Shown piece by piece: positions 16,110-25,604 of a stretch of DNA of 44,735 nucleotides (position 1 is the first letter of the stretch; every line of letters starts with the position of its first letter). Origin of the DNA: Nitrospirota bacterium (lineage in GTDB: Bacteria > Nitrospirota > Thermodesulfovibrionia > Thermodesulfovibrionales > Magnetobacteriaceae); contig JADFYO010000026.1 of the NCBI GenBank assembly GCA_015233015.1, positions 1 to 44,735 on the forward strand. The letters are read 5' to 3'. Made by a program: the position numbers and the translations under genes. Below the pieces are notes generated by a model that had not been told where the DNA came from, did not search any database, and saw only the letters and a program-made list of their open reading frames with translations.

Positions 16110-18404
16110 TTGCATGAAATGGTTCATGAAATGACAATCAGATCGAAGCAAAAAAATATGCTTCTGCATAGTGAAATGTTGATGAACATGCCGGAAGGGG
16201 TAATACTTATAAAAGCCGATGACGACAGCATTATCTACACCAACCCGAGCTTTAACAGGATGTTCGGATATGAATCTGGTGAGCTGCAGGGCAAACACAT
16301 CTCCATCGTTAATGCACCAACCGATGTATCGCCCGAAGATATGGCTGAGCAAATACAATCGCAAATTAAACAATCCGGTACCTGGCGAGGAGAAATCTTA
16401 CATGTCAGAAAAGACGGCACTCAGTTTTGGTGTGAGGCCGTCGTATCCGCATTCTCACACAACACTGTGTGGATTTCAATTCATACTGACATTACCGAAC
16501 GTAAACAACTCCTCAGTGATTTGAGTCTTCACAGTGAAATTATGAGAAATATGTCCGAGGGAGTTGTCCTTGTAAGCATTCTCACTGGAAGCATCGTGTA
16601 CTGTAACCCAAAATTTGAACAAATATTTGGTTACTCCGACGGTGAGTTGCTTGGTAAGGATATAGTTATCGTTCATGCGCCTACGGAAAAAACACCAGAG
16701 GAAGAGGCAGATCAAATACGAGAGTCTTTAAAAAAATATAAATCATGGCAGGGTGAGTTTTATGCTATTAAAAAGAATGGTACATGTTTTTGGAGTTATG
16801 TAACCCTTTCGACTTTTAGTCATGCAAAGTATGGTAATGTGTGGTTAGGGGTACACACAGACGTAACCGAAAGTAAAAGGGCGGAGGAAAGATTTAGAGG
16901 ATTTTTCGACTTCTCGAAAGGTTTGTTAGGTATAGCCAGTCTGGACGGATATTTTATATTAACTAATCCATCGATGTGCCATACACTTGGATATACGGAT
17001 GAGGAGCTAAAGTCAAAACCGTTTTACGAATTTGCGCATCCCGATGACTTGGGAAAAACAATAACTGTATATGAAAAAGTTATACATGGGGCTACGGTCA
17101 TAGATTTTGAACACAGATTTAGATGTAAGAACGGTACATATAGAAATATTGTGTGGACTGTAGTACCGAATCTACGAGAAAATATAGTCTATACAACGGC
17201 TTATGATATTACAGAGTTAAAGAAAACAGGTCGGAAATTAAGAGAATCAAATATCTCATTAAATGAAACCATTGAAAAGATGGGAACCCTTTACAAACAA
17301 CAAGAATTTATATCCATGCTTGGGATTAGAGCGCTGAAAGGCGCAGAGTTACAAACTCTTATGGATCGCGCGGCACTTGAAGTTTCCGAGGCGCTCGATG
17401 TGGGATATTCCAGAGTGCTGCAGTTGCTCCCCGATAGTGATAAACTATTAATGGTTGCCGGCGTTGGCTGGAAAGAGGGACTTGTCGGCACATCGACAGT
17501 GAGCCGCGATATTAACTCTCAGTCATGGTTTCTTTTGAGAAGCAATGAACCGCTCATTATCACCGACCTGCCCTCTGAAACACGTTTCGACATTCAGCCC
17601 CTGCTTTTAGAGCATGGCATTATAAGCAGTATATGTGTTCTTATTTACTATCATAATAAGCCATGGGGAATTTTGGGCGCTTTTTGCGATAAACATCGGG
17701 ATTTTACAGAAAACGATATACACTTTTGTCAGTCTGTAGCAAATATCCTGTCTTATGCAATTACACGGAAAGAAGAGGAGCAAATAATAAGGCGTAATCT
17801 GGATGAAAAATCAATCCTTTTGAAGGAAATCCACCACAGAGTAAAAAATAACCTGCAAATAATCTCAGCCATGGTAATGATGCAATCCGAACAAATCAGT
17901 GATAAAGCAGCACGTGATGCTTTTGAAGATACTGTTAATCGTATAAAGGCAATGGCGTTAGTTCACGAGGAAATATACGGAACCGATGTCTTATCCCAAA
18001 TTGATTTCCATGACTACACAGAACATTTAATTGCCGGATTTATGACTTTTCATAACAATGGCTTCAAGCTGCATTATAAAATTAATATCGATAATGTGCA
18101 TCTTGCTATCGATACGGCATTGCCATGCGCTTTAATTCTGAATGAATTACTGTCCAATGCGTTTAAGTATGCGTTTATTGGAAAGACTGAGGGAGAGATT
18201 GTAGTTAGTTTATTTAAAGAAGACGATTCTTTCATACTTGAGGTGAAAGATAACGGAGCAGGATTTCCAGCGGATTTTGATACAAGACAGACAAAATCAC
18301 TAGGAATGGTGATAATACGCTCGCTCACAAAACAAATACTCGGAACTGTCAAGTTTAAAAACGAAGGTGGAGCCTGCTCAAGAGTGAAATTTAAAGGAAA
18401 ATAA
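16110..18404 (+). CDS. PAS-PAS-PAS-GAF sensor histidine kinase (HisKA_2 type)
   Basis: Encodes about 764 residues with no membrane segment, so it is likely a cytoplasmic sensor. Three PAS domains (about residues 20-130, 150-250 and 265-375) each end in an ITERKQ, VTESKR or ITELKK-type signature. A GAF domain spans about 400-555. The phosphoacceptor helix EIHHRVKNNLQIIS, with His near 574, is the HisKA_2/HWE type. HATPase_c follows (LILNELLSNAFKYAF, DNGAGFP, SLGMVIIRSL). Redox, oxygen or small-molecule sensing by the PAS domains is possible. The start is uncertain: AAGGAG precedes both TTG 16110 and ATG 16119. The next gene is a receiver protein, its likely phosphotransfer partner. Confidence 0.9.
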   Translation: MHEMVHEMTIRSKQKNMLLHSEMLMNMPEGVILIKADDDSIIYTNPSFNRMFGYESGELQGKHISIVNAPTDVSPEDMAEQIQSQIKQSGTWRGEILHVRKDGTQFWCEAVVSAFSHNTVWISIHTDITERKQLLSDLSLHSEIMRNMSEGVVLVSILTGSIVYCNPKFEQIFGYSDGELLGKDIVIVHAPTEKTPEEEADQIRESLKKYKSWQGEFYAIKKNGTCFWSYVTLSTFSHAKYGNVWLGVHTDVTESKRAEERFRGFFDFSKGLLGIASLDGYFILTNPSMCHTLGYTDEELKSKPFYEFAHPDDLGKTITVYEKVIHGATVIDFEHRFRCKNGTYRNIVWTVVPNLRENIVYTTAYDITELKKTGRKLRESNISLNETIEKMGTLYKQQEFISMLGIRALKGAELQTLMDRAALEVSEALDVGYSRVLQLLPDSDKLLMVAGVGWKEGLVGTSTVSRDINSQSWFLLRSNEPLIITDLPSETRFDIQPLLLEHGIISSICVLIYYHNKPWGILGAFCDKHRDFTENDIHFCQSVANILSYAITRKEEEQIIRRNLDEKSILLKEIHHRVKNNLQIISAMVMMQSEQISDKAARDAFEDTVNRIKAMALVHEEIYGTDVLSQIDFHDYTEHLIAGFMTFHNNGFKLHYKINIDNVHLAIDTALPCALILNELLSNAFKYAFIGKTEGEIVVSLFKEDDSFILEVKDNGAGFPADFDTRQTKSLGMVIIRSLTKQILGTVKFKNEGGACSRVKFKGK

Positions 18405-18423
18405 CTTACAAAAGGACTATATA

Positions 18424-19311
18424 ATGTCAAACGTTAAAGATGATTTGGTATTAAAGGTGCATGGTGGTCCAACCGTTCTGATTGTGGAGGACGAGGAAAT
18501 AATAGCAATAGAATTAGAGCATAAACTTGAAAAGCTGGGCTATACTGTGCTTTTGCATGTGGGTTCGGTAGAGGAGGCAAAGAAAGCGGCAGAAGAGTTA
18601 ATGCCGGATATCGTTCTTATGGATATATCACTGGCTGGTGAAGAAGATGGGACGGATGCAGCTCAATATATCTTTAAAACCTTTAACATTCCTGTGATAT
18701 TTACAACTGCGCATACCGATATACAAACGATGCAAAAGGCAAAATTAACAGAACCATTTGGATATATTATAAAACCCTATAGCCAGCGGGATTTAATTGT
18801 TTCTATTAGTCTGGCGCTCTACAGGCATAAGGTGGAAACAAAGCTGAGAACAATAATAGCTATTCAAAAGATCTGGTTTAAATCTATACCCATTGAGGAC
18901 AAGTTGGAGCAATCGCTCCAAGAGATACTGGCAACCCCGCGGCTTACCTTCACGACAAACGTAGGGCGCATATTCTTGCTCGATGACACTAAAAAAATTC
19001 TTATATGTTACGCCTCGTCAGGGTGTTCCGGCTGCGGCTGTGAGAAAGTGGAGACAGGTAAATGTTTTTGCGGCTTGGCAGCATCTACACAAGAGACGGT
19101 ATTTGCAAGTAGCAGGGACGAACGCCACGTGTTTGTGCGTGATAGTTTTCTACATGGGCACTATTGCATCCCAATACAAACAGCTAATCGGCTTTTTGGC
19201 GTACTTAGTTTAATTCTTCACGAAGAGGTCAGGAGGGACCCTGCCGATGAGAGGATTTTAACCGACTATGCCGATGTTATTGCATATATAATGGAGGAGA
19301 GCCGCTTATAG
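18424..19311 (+). CDS. Response regulator with C-terminal GAF-like domain
   Basis: Encodes 295 residues. Residues 15-135 are a receiver domain: acidic pocket VEDEE, phosphoacceptor Asp 67 (IVLMDISL), switch Thr/Ala in FTTAHTD and Lys in IIKPYS. The rest is GAF-like, with a cysteine cluster (CSGCGCEKVETGKCFCG) near residues 196-217 that could bind a metal or act as a redox switch. There is no DNA-binding domain, so output is by protein interaction or by GAF ligand binding. It starts 20 bases after the kinase and six bases before the methyltransferase start, so all three look cotranscribed. Confidence 0.87.
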   Translation: MSNVKDDLVLKVHGGPTVLIVEDEEIIAIELEHKLEKLGYTVLLHVGSVEEAKKAAEELMPDIVLMDISLAGEEDGTDAAQYIFKTFNIPVIFTTAHTDIQTMQKAKLTEPFGYIIKPYSQRDLIVSISLALYRHKVETKLRTIIAIQKIWFKSIPIEDKLEQSLQEILATPRLTFTTNVGRIFLLDDTKKILICYASSGCSGCGCEKVETGKCFCGLAASTQETVFASSRDERHVFVRDSFLHGHYCIPIQTANRLFGVLSLILHEEVRRDPADERILTDYADVIAYIMEESRL

Positions 19312-19316
19312 CAGCC

Positions 19317-20606
19317 ATGTTGAAAACAAATCATCAAATCATCAACGGCGACAGCAGGCAGATGACGCTTATTGCTGAGCAGTCAGTTCATCTGGTCATT
19401 ACGTCTCCGCCCTATTGGCAGCTGAAAGATTATGGCTCAACCGATCAAATCGGTTTCCATAGCAGCTATGAAAGTTATATCAACCACTTAAATCTTGTAT
19501 GGACTGAGTGTTTTAGGGTGCTTCATCGGGGCTGCCGGCTCTGCATTAATATCGGAGACCAGTTTGCCCGTTCGGTTTATTACGGACGCTATAAGGTTAT
19601 TCCTATCAGGACAGAGATAATCAAATTTTGCGAAACCATAGGCCTTGACTATATGGGCGCTGTGATTTGGCAGAAAGTTACCACTTGTAACACGACGGGC
19701 GGTGGTTCAGTCATGGGCAGCTTCCCATACCCCCGAAACGGGATTCTAAAACTCGATTATGAGTTTATCCTGATTTTTAAAAAACATGGAACTGCGCCTG
19801 CGCCGTCTGAACAATGTAAGGAACTTTCACAGATGACAAAAGACGAATGGAATACTTATTTCGCCGGGCACTGGCACTTTGCCGGTTCAAAGCAGAACGA
19901 ACATATTGCCGTGTTTCCAGAGGAACTGCCGGCGCGTCTCATTAAAATGTTCTCATTTGCTGGCGAGACGGTCTTAGATCCATTTTTAGGCAGCGGCACA
20001 ACCGCGCTGGCCGCCCGCAATGTTGACCGCAATTCAATAGGCTATGAAATCAATCCCGGCTATATTCAGGTAATTAGGGATAAGCTGAATGTTAATCAGT
20101 GTGACCTTTCAGGTACAGAGTATATTTTCAGGGAGGATATTGCTAGAACTGATTTTAATGAGAAAATTGAACGGCTGCCATATATATTTAAAGACCCTCA
20201 TAAACTTGACAACAAGGTTGACATAAAAAAACGCCGGTTTGGTTCGAAAATCGATAAAGATAGTAGTGAAAGAGAGGAATACTATACAGTTAAAGAAGTA
20301 ATCAGTCCTGAGCTGATAGGGCTGAACAACGGCATGGTTGTCCGCCTTATCGGAGTAAAGGCAAATGAGGCCGATAACGGGCGGGCGATAAAATATTTGA
20401 TTGAAAAAACAAAGGGTCAAAGGGTATTTATGAAATTCGACACTCAGAAATATGATGACGGCAATAATCTGCTTTGCTATCTTTATCTTAGTAATAAGAC
20501 TTTTATAAATGCCCACATACTCAAAGAAGGTTTGGCCGGGGCAGATCTGTCGTACAATTTTAAATACAGAGACAAATTTAAAAAAATAGGCGCACATAAT
20601 GCTTAA
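19317..20606 (+). CDS. DNA methyltransferase fused to a staphylococcal-nuclease-like domain
   Basis: Encodes 429 residues. Residues 1-265 are a beta-class DNA methyltransferase: catalytic motif TSPPYW (29-34) comes first and the SAM-binding motif DPFLGSGTT (from residue 221) comes last. SPPY favours N4-cytosine, though N6-adenine is possible. Residues about 318-425 resemble a thermonuclease/SNase fold (VVRLIGVKANE, then GQRVFMKFDTQKYDDG and LLCYLYLSNKTFINAHILKEG). Compared with staphylococcal nuclease, the equivalents of Arg35 and Glu43 are kept, but Asp40 is Lys and the Arg87 region reads DDGNNL, so nuclease activity is doubtful. No restriction endonuclease gene is adjacent. It follows the receiver-GAF gene by five bases, without its own strong ribosome binding site. 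Confidence 0.85.
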   Translation: MLKTNHQIINGDSRQMTLIAEQSVHLVITSPPYWQLKDYGSTDQIGFHSSYESYINHLNLVWTECFRVLHRGCRLCINIGDQFARSVYYGRYKVIPIRTEIIKFCETIGLDYMGAVIWQKVTTCNTTGGGSVMGSFPYPRNGILKLDYEFILIFKKHGTAPAPSEQCKELSQMTKDEWNTYFAGHWHFAGSKQNEHIAVFPEELPARLIKMFSFAGETVLDPFLGSGTTALAARNVDRNSIGYEINPGYIQVIRDKLNVNQCDLSGTEYIFREDIARTDFNEKIERLPYIFKDPHKLDNKVDIKKRRFGSKIDKDSSEREEYYTVKEVISPELIGLNNGMVVRLIGVKANEADNGRAIKYLIEKTKGQRVFMKFDTQKYDDGNNLLCYLYLSNKTFINAHILKEGLAGADLSYNFKYRDKFKKIGAHNA

Positions 20607-20638
20607 AGAGTGGTATTATTTGTGAGAAGGCATTAACG

Positions 20639-21622
20639 ATGACGAGTATAAGACAACTTTTAACGATAACTGCCCTGATTGTGCTGGCTGCTGCGCAGAC
20701 GGTGTATGGCGAGGGCGGGTTGAAGGAGGCGTCATTTGTCCCCCTGTGGCTTCCCCAGGCGCAGTTTGCCGGTTATTATGCGGCACTCGACAAGGGTATA
20801 TATAAAAAGCATGGCATAGATTTGAAGATTATTACAGGCGGCCCCGAAAATCCGCCAGCTGAGCTGCTTAAAAATGGCAATGTGAACTTTGCCTCGATGT
20901 GGCTTTCAACTGCTGTTAATTCACGTGCCCGTGGGCAAAAGCTGGTCAATATCGCCCAAATCGTAAGGCGCACCTCGCAGATGCTGATTGCCAGAAAAGA
21001 CAGCTGCATCGCCACTCCAAATGACCTGAACGGCAAAAAGGTGAGTGTGTGGGGTGGGGAATATTCTATTCAGGCCATGGCCTTCTTTAAAAAATATAAT
21101 CTGAAAGTACAACTAATAAATCAGGCCCAGACTGTAAACCTGTTCATGCGCGGAGCGGTTACCGCGACCTCCGCCATGTTGTATAACGAATATCATATGA
21201 TATTAAACTCAGGGCTTGACCCGGAGGAGCTTACGACGTTTTTTTTATATGATCACGGCGTGAATTTCCCCGAGGACGGCCTGTATGTATCTGAGGAGAA
21301 GTTCGCGGCTGACCCTGAACTCTGCTGCGCCTTCGCGCGGGCGTCTATCGAGGGTTGGCTCTATGCCTTTGCCCATCCCGATGAGGCCGTCGATATTGTG
21401 ATGAAATATATGAAGAAGGCACATGTCCCGTCAAATAAGGCCCATCAGAAGTGGATGCTCTCTAAAATGAGAGATTTGATAATCCCTGACAATGATACTG
21501 CCCAAATCGGCATATTGCGGCAAGATGACTATGAACGCACCGCGGCTGAACTCAAGGCGGGCGGACTGACAGAAACAATTCCGGAATTCGTTTCGTTCTA
21601 TAAGAACTGTGTTAAAAAATAG
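20639..21622 (+). CDS. Periplasmic solute-binding protein, NMT1/THI5-like
   Basis: Encodes 327 residues. An N-terminal signal peptide (LLTITALIVLAAAQTVYG) without a lipobox precedes the NMT1/SsuA-like fold: VPLWLPQAQFAGYYAALDKG, KHGIDLKIITGGP, ASMWLSTAV and LNGKKVSVWGG. Family members bind pyrimidine precursors, sulfonates, nitrate or related small molecules for ABC uptake. No permease or ATPase gene is adjacent. Instead the gene overlaps by 14 bases a membrane PP2C-type phosphatase with a periplasmic Cache domain. This suggests that it may feed a sensory pathway rather than transport. The ligand cannot be told from sequence. Confidence 0.85.
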   Translation: MTSIRQLLTITALIVLAAAQTVYGEGGLKEASFVPLWLPQAQFAGYYAALDKGIYKKHGIDLKIITGGPENPPAELLKNGNVNFASMWLSTAVNSRARGQKLVNIAQIVRRTSQMLIARKDSCIATPNDLNGKKVSVWGGEYSIQAMAFFKKYNLKVQLINQAQTVNLFMRGAVTATSAMLYNEYHMILNSGLDPEELTTFFLYDHGVNFPEDGLYVSEEKFAADPELCCAFARASIEGWLYAFAHPDEAVDIVMKYMKKAHVPSNKAHQKWMLSKMRDLIIPDNDTAQIGILRQDDYERTAAELKAGGLTETIPEFVSFYKNCVKK

Positions 21623-23573
21623 AGGCATAACCTTTAAGCTCATCTTTCTGCTCCTTACGGGCAGCACGTTGATATTTGCCCTAATCTTTAAATATGACTA
21701 CGAACTGACAAAGCAGATAATTTTAAGAAACGCCGAAGACAGTGCCGAACACATTGCCAAAATAGCCGTAAACAAAATAGAGGGCGTGCTGAATATTGTT
21801 GAGCGAATCAATCACAATACTGTCTATTTTATGGAAGGCGCACCACAAACAAAGGAAGGCATAAAGAGGAGACTGCATCAGGTAGTGGAAAATAATCGTG
21901 AGATATACGGCGCGACCATCGCCTTCGAGCCTCATACGTTTGATAAAGACCTGAAATATTTTGGCTCTTATTATTTCAGAAGTGACGGCGCATTGAAGTT
22001 TATGAATTTTGGCAGTGAAAAAGACAACTATTTTAACCAGGATTGGTATCAAGTCCCGATAGAACTCAGGCAGCCCGTTTGGAGTGAACCATATTTTGAC
22101 CCCGACGCCCAAATTATCGAGTCAACGTACAGCGCACCGTTCAGAGACAACGCCACTGGACAGAACTATATCGGCATCATGGCAACCGATGTGGACTTAA
22201 ACTGGCTTCACGAGACGGTTGCCTCCGTGAAGATGTACAAAACCGGATACGCCTTTCTCATCTCAAAAAATGGCACCATAGTCACGCACCCCGATAAAGA
22301 ATTAATAATGAACGAAAGTATATTCAGTATTGCCGAAACCAGGGCGGACAAGAAACTGCGCGAAATAGGCAAGGCCATGATAAGAGGCGAGATGGGGTTT
22401 AAGCCTATCGACGGGTTCGGTACCGGCAAAAAATCACAAAAGTTGTGGTTGTTTTATATGCCGCTGAAATCTGAGGGCTGGACGCTTGGACTAATCGTAC
22501 CGGACGAAGAGCTGCTTTCCGGCATCACGGTGCTTCATAATAAGATAATCGCGCTTGTCTTTGCCGGAATGCTTCTTCTTACCATTTTTATCGCATCTAT
22601 TTCGGTTTCGATAACCCGCCCGCTGAGAAGGCTTGCCGCCGCCACAAAGGACATCGCAAGGGGCAACCTTGACGATTGCAAGATGACAAAAGCAGAGACT
22701 AAAGACGAAATCGGAGACCTTACAAACTCGTTTATCTACATGAAGACGGCCCTCAGGGAATATATCAGGGATTTGACCGAGGCCACCAGGGCAAGGGAAC
22801 AGATAGAAAGCGAACTGAAAATTGCCCACGACATTCAGATGAGTTTCCTGCAAAAACTATTTCCGCCGTTTCCCGACAGACCGGAGATTGACTTATTCGC
22901 CACAATCACGCCCGCGAAAGAGGTAGGAGGGGATTTTTATGACTTCTTTCTTATAGACGACACACACCTGTGTTTTATCATAGCTGACGTCTCAGGCAAA
23001 GGAGTCCCCGCGTCACTGTTTATGGCGATGACCATGACTTTACTAAGGGCACAAACTACCGCCGGATTATCTCCCGACGAAATCCTCTTTAACGTTAATG
23101 CAAAGCTGGTAAAAGAAAACAATGTCAACATGTTTGTGACAATATTTTACGGCATCTTAGATATCGTCACCGGCAATGTCGAGTTTGCCAACGGTGGGCA
23201 TAATCCCCCGGTATTATACAAAAAAAACACGGCAGAGCTTATCCCTTTGCAGTGCGGCGGCATTGTCGTAGGGGTTGTCGAGGAAGATATCAAGTTTGAC
23301 AAAGATATGGTTACGATGCAAAGCGGCGACTTTATCCTCATGTACACGGATGGAGTTACTGAGGCCATTAACGAAAAGGAGGAGGAGTTCGGCGAGGAAA
23401 GGCTCAATCGCCTGATATCCGAAAACTGCGATAAATCAATAGAATCCATAATCCGGCTGATAAACGATGAAGTAAGGCAATTCTCCGCCGGGCAGCCGCA
23501 GTTTGACGACATTACGTTGATGGTATTAAAATATGAAGGGACTGACAATACTGGCAATAAGGAGGAACAATGA
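21609..23573 (+). CDS. Membrane Cache-HAMP-SpoIIE/RsbU-type serine phosphatase
   Basis: Encodes 654 residues from GTG 21609, overlapping the previous gene. A first membrane helix (LIFLLLTGSTLIFALIF) is followed by a periplasmic dCache-like sensor (to about residue 300; QDWYQVPIELRQPVWSEPYF is typical). A second helix (IIALVFAGMLLLTIFIASI), HAMP (TRPLRRLAAATKDIARGNL), a coiled linker and a PP2C/SpoIIE phosphatase follow. Metal-binding acidic motifs are intact: GGDFYDFF, ADVSGKG, YTDGVTEA and FDDITLMVL. Enzymes of this type dephosphorylate STAS anti-sigma antagonists. The STAS gene overlaps its 3' end by four bases, so the substrate is very likely that protein. Confidence 0.92.
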   Translation: MLKNRGITFKLIFLLLTGSTLIFALIFKYDYELTKQIILRNAEDSAEHIAKIAVNKIEGVLNIVERINHNTVYFMEGAPQTKEGIKRRLHQVVENNREIYGATIAFEPHTFDKDLKYFGSYYFRSDGALKFMNFGSEKDNYFNQDWYQVPIELRQPVWSEPYFDPDAQIIESTYSAPFRDNATGQNYIGIMATDVDLNWLHETVASVKMYKTGYAFLISKNGTIVTHPDKELIMNESIFSIAETRADKKLREIGKAMIRGEMGFKPIDGFGTGKKSQKLWLFYMPLKSEGWTLGLIVPDEELLSGITVLHNKIIALVFAGMLLLTIFIASISVSITRPLRRLAAATKDIARGNLDDCKMTKAETKDEIGDLTNSFIYMKTALREYIRDLTEATRAREQIESELKIAHDIQMSFLQKLFPPFPDRPEIDLFATITPAKEVGGDFYDFFLIDDTHLCFIIADVSGKGVPASLFMAMTMTLLRAQTTAGLSPDEILFNVNAKLVKENNVNMFVTIFYGILDIVTGNVEFANGGHNPPVLYKKNTAELIPLQCGGIVVGVVEEDIKFDKDMVTMQSGDFILMYTDGVTEAINEKEEEFGEERLNRLISENCDKSIESIIRLINDEVRQFSAGQPQFDDITLMVLKYEGTDNTGNKEEQ

Positions 23574-23908
23574 GCATATCCATAAGGCAGCAAAGCAGTG
23601 AAATCGCGGTAGTCATAATCAACGGGCGTGTCGATACGGCCATCGCCCCTGAAGTTGAGAAAGAGATAAATGGCGTTATCGCAGGTGGTAAGAATAAGAT
23701 AGTCGTTGATTTATCTGGCATGGAATACATAAGCAGCGGAGGGCTGAGGGTGTTTCTTGGGTCGGCGAAGGCTTTAAAGGCTAAGGGCGGCGATTTGTGC
23801 TTGTGCGGCCTGACGGCCAATGTGCTGAAGATATTTAAACTGGCCGGATTTACAAAGGTATTCAATATCTGCGAAACCGAAACCCAGGCATTGCAGAGCT
23901 TTTCGTAA
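23570..23908 (+). CDS. STAS-domain anti-sigma factor antagonist
   Basis: Encodes 112 residues of the SpoIIAA/RsbV type. The signature VDLSGMEYISSGGLRVFLGSA holds the conserved serine that a switch kinase phosphorylates and the upstream phosphatase dephosphorylates. GRVDTAIAPEVEKEI is the usual N-terminal STAS strand-helix. GGAGGAA precedes the ATG, and the start overlaps the phosphatase stop. No RsbW-like kinase is adjacent here, so the kinase partner must be elsewhere, possibly the one at 34112-34582. Confidence 0.92.
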   Translation: MSISIRQQSSEIAVVIINGRVDTAIAPEVEKEINGVIAGGKNKIVVDLSGMEYISSGGLRVFLGSAKALKAKGGDLCLCGLTANVLKIFKLAGFTKVFNICETETQALQSFS

Positions 23909-23945
23909 GACAGCCCGGCAGCTCATAATATTTTATACAGCCTGT

Positions 23946-25313
23946 ATGTTCTTAGATAAAATCAGAGACACTGTTGCGAAATACGCAATGCTCAGGGAAG
24001 GCGACACGGTTGTTGCCGGGCTTTCGGGAGGGGCGGACTCCGTTGCGCTGCTTCATGCCTTGAAGACACTTGGGCTTGGTCTGAACCTCCACGCAGTCTA
24101 TATTGACCATGGACTCAGGCCATTTGAGACGCCCGCCGAAATTGAGTTTTGTGCGAATTTATGTAAAGCCATCGGGGTTTCCTTTTGCTCTGAACAGATT
24201 TCCCTTCCCCCGAAAAAAATCGCAAACGCGCAGGATACTTTAAGAAAACTCAGATACGAAATTCTTGAAAAAATCGCATATGAATGTAAGGCTGCAAGGA
24301 TTGCCCTCGGCCACAATAAGGACGACCAGGCCGAGACCGTTGTCTTGAATTTCTTACGGGGAAGCGCCCTGTCGGGTCTTGGGGGAATCCCCCCGTGCAG
24401 GGGAAATATTATAAGGCCGCTTATTGAGACAACAAGAGAGGATATAGAAAAATACCTCGAGGAAATCGGCCAGGAATTCGTTACCGACCCATCTAATCTG
24501 ACACAGAAATATACACGCAACAAGGTACGCCTGTCGCTCCTGCCTGTTCTTAAAACGTACAATCCAAACATTGTCGATACCTTATCGAGAAACGCCGGTA
24601 TTATAAGGGATGAAAATCTTTATATGGAGAGGCTGACAATAAAAAAGACGATGACCATTATTAGCCGCAAGTCGCAGCAGCGAATAGAATTGTTCCTGAC
24701 GCCGCTTCAAACCATTGAAAAGGCCATCCTGAGAAGGGTATTAAAGACCGCCCTGAGTTCGGTTGAGACACTGAAAGGTATTGGGGCAGGGCATATCGAC
24801 GATATTATTACGTTGATAAATAATGCCTCAGCCGGTGCCTCGATAATTTTACCAAAGGGGATAAGGGCAATAAAGGGCTATTCCATTTTGACCATAACGA
24901 CAGAGGAAAAGCCTGAGCGAATTAGTAATACATATTCCCTAAGCATACCCGGCGAACTGATTATCAAAGAAGCAGGAGTTGTGATAAGGGCAGCGCTGAC
25001 TGACATTGCTCAGGATGCGGCAACTAAACTCAGTGTAGTAGTCGATGGCGATAGGCTGCCGCTAAATACACTTACCGTGAGGGCGCGTTTGAATGGGGAT
25101 TTCTTTTATCCTCTGGGATTTGGCAGGAGAAAGAAGGTTCAGGATTTCTTTGTCGATGAGAAGGTGCCAAAGGATAATCGGGACAGAGTGCCGCTGGTCT
25201 TTTCTGGCGATGATTTAGTATGGATAGCCGGCATGAGAGGCGACGAGAGGTTTAAACCAACTGCCGAAACGAAGCAATTCGTTAAACTTGAGTTATTACA
25301 GATGAAGATGTAG
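23946..25313 (+). CDS. tilS: tRNA(Ile)-lysidine synthetase
   Basis: Encodes 455 residues, normal for TilS with its C-terminal domains. The N-terminal PP-loop SGGADS is at residues 27-32. HAVYIDHGLRP, GHNKDDQAETVVLNFLRG and IIRPLIETTREDI follow, all family hallmarks. The C-terminal part (RARLNGDFFYPLGFGRRKKVQDFFVDEKVP) is the TilS C domain. It modifies C34 of the tRNA-Ile CAU anticodon to lysidine so that it reads AUA, and is normally essential. It lies 37 bases after the STAS gene on the same strand. The codons look standard and nothing is broken. Confidence 0.97.
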   Translation: MFLDKIRDTVAKYAMLREGDTVVAGLSGGADSVALLHALKTLGLGLNLHAVYIDHGLRPFETPAEIEFCANLCKAIGVSFCSEQISLPPKKIANAQDTLRKLRYEILEKIAYECKAARIALGHNKDDQAETVVLNFLRGSALSGLGGIPPCRGNIIRPLIETTREDIEKYLEEIGQEFVTDPSNLTQKYTRNKVRLSLLPVLKTYNPNIVDTLSRNAGIIRDENLYMERLTIKKTMTIISRKSQQRIELFLTPLQTIEKAILRRVLKTALSSVETLKGIGAGHIDDIITLINNASAGASIILPKGIRAIKGYSILTITTEEKPERISNTYSLSIPGELIIKEAGVVIRAALTDIAQDAATKLSVVVDGDRLPLNTLTVRARLNGDFFYPLGFGRRKKVQDFFVDEKVPKDNRDRVPLVFSGDDLVWIAGMRGDERFKPTAETKQFVKLELLQMKM

Positions 25314-25325
25314 GCTGCGATATTG

Positions 25326-25520
25326 TCATTGGCTGATAACCTGCTGCAGCGCCCAAATTACGCGTTCATGTGTCCAGCCAATCTCCTCCGCGCGTTTGAC
25401 TATATTTTCATAGACAAGCCGTTCGTGCGCGTTGAGGAACGCCCCCCCTCCGTTAATTATTTTACTTAGAATGGCATGGTCTGTCTGTTGCAGCATATCA
25501 AATATCTCATCGGAACTCAT
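25326..25520 (-). CDS. Small hypothetical protein after the ars operon
   Basis: Encodes 64 residues from ATG 25520, which has AGAAGGTG nine bases upstream; an ATG-like start at 25532 is also open. The sequence MSSDEIFDMLQQTDHAILSK continues into amphipathic helices (ERLVYENIVKRAEEIGWTHER). There is no signal, membrane or metal motif. I do not recognise a family. It is convergent with tilS, 84 bases after the acr3 stop, and could be the last gene of the arsenic operon. Confidence 0.5.
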   Translation of the reverse strand: MSSDEIFDMLQQTDHAILSKIINGGGAFLNAHERLVYENIVKRAEEIGWTHERVIWALQQVISQ

Positions 25521-25604
25521 ATATATAATCACCTTCTATCGTTAATATAGTTAAGTGATTATACATATTTTTGCAGATTGCGGCAACCGCAGCACCGGTG
25601 GCAA

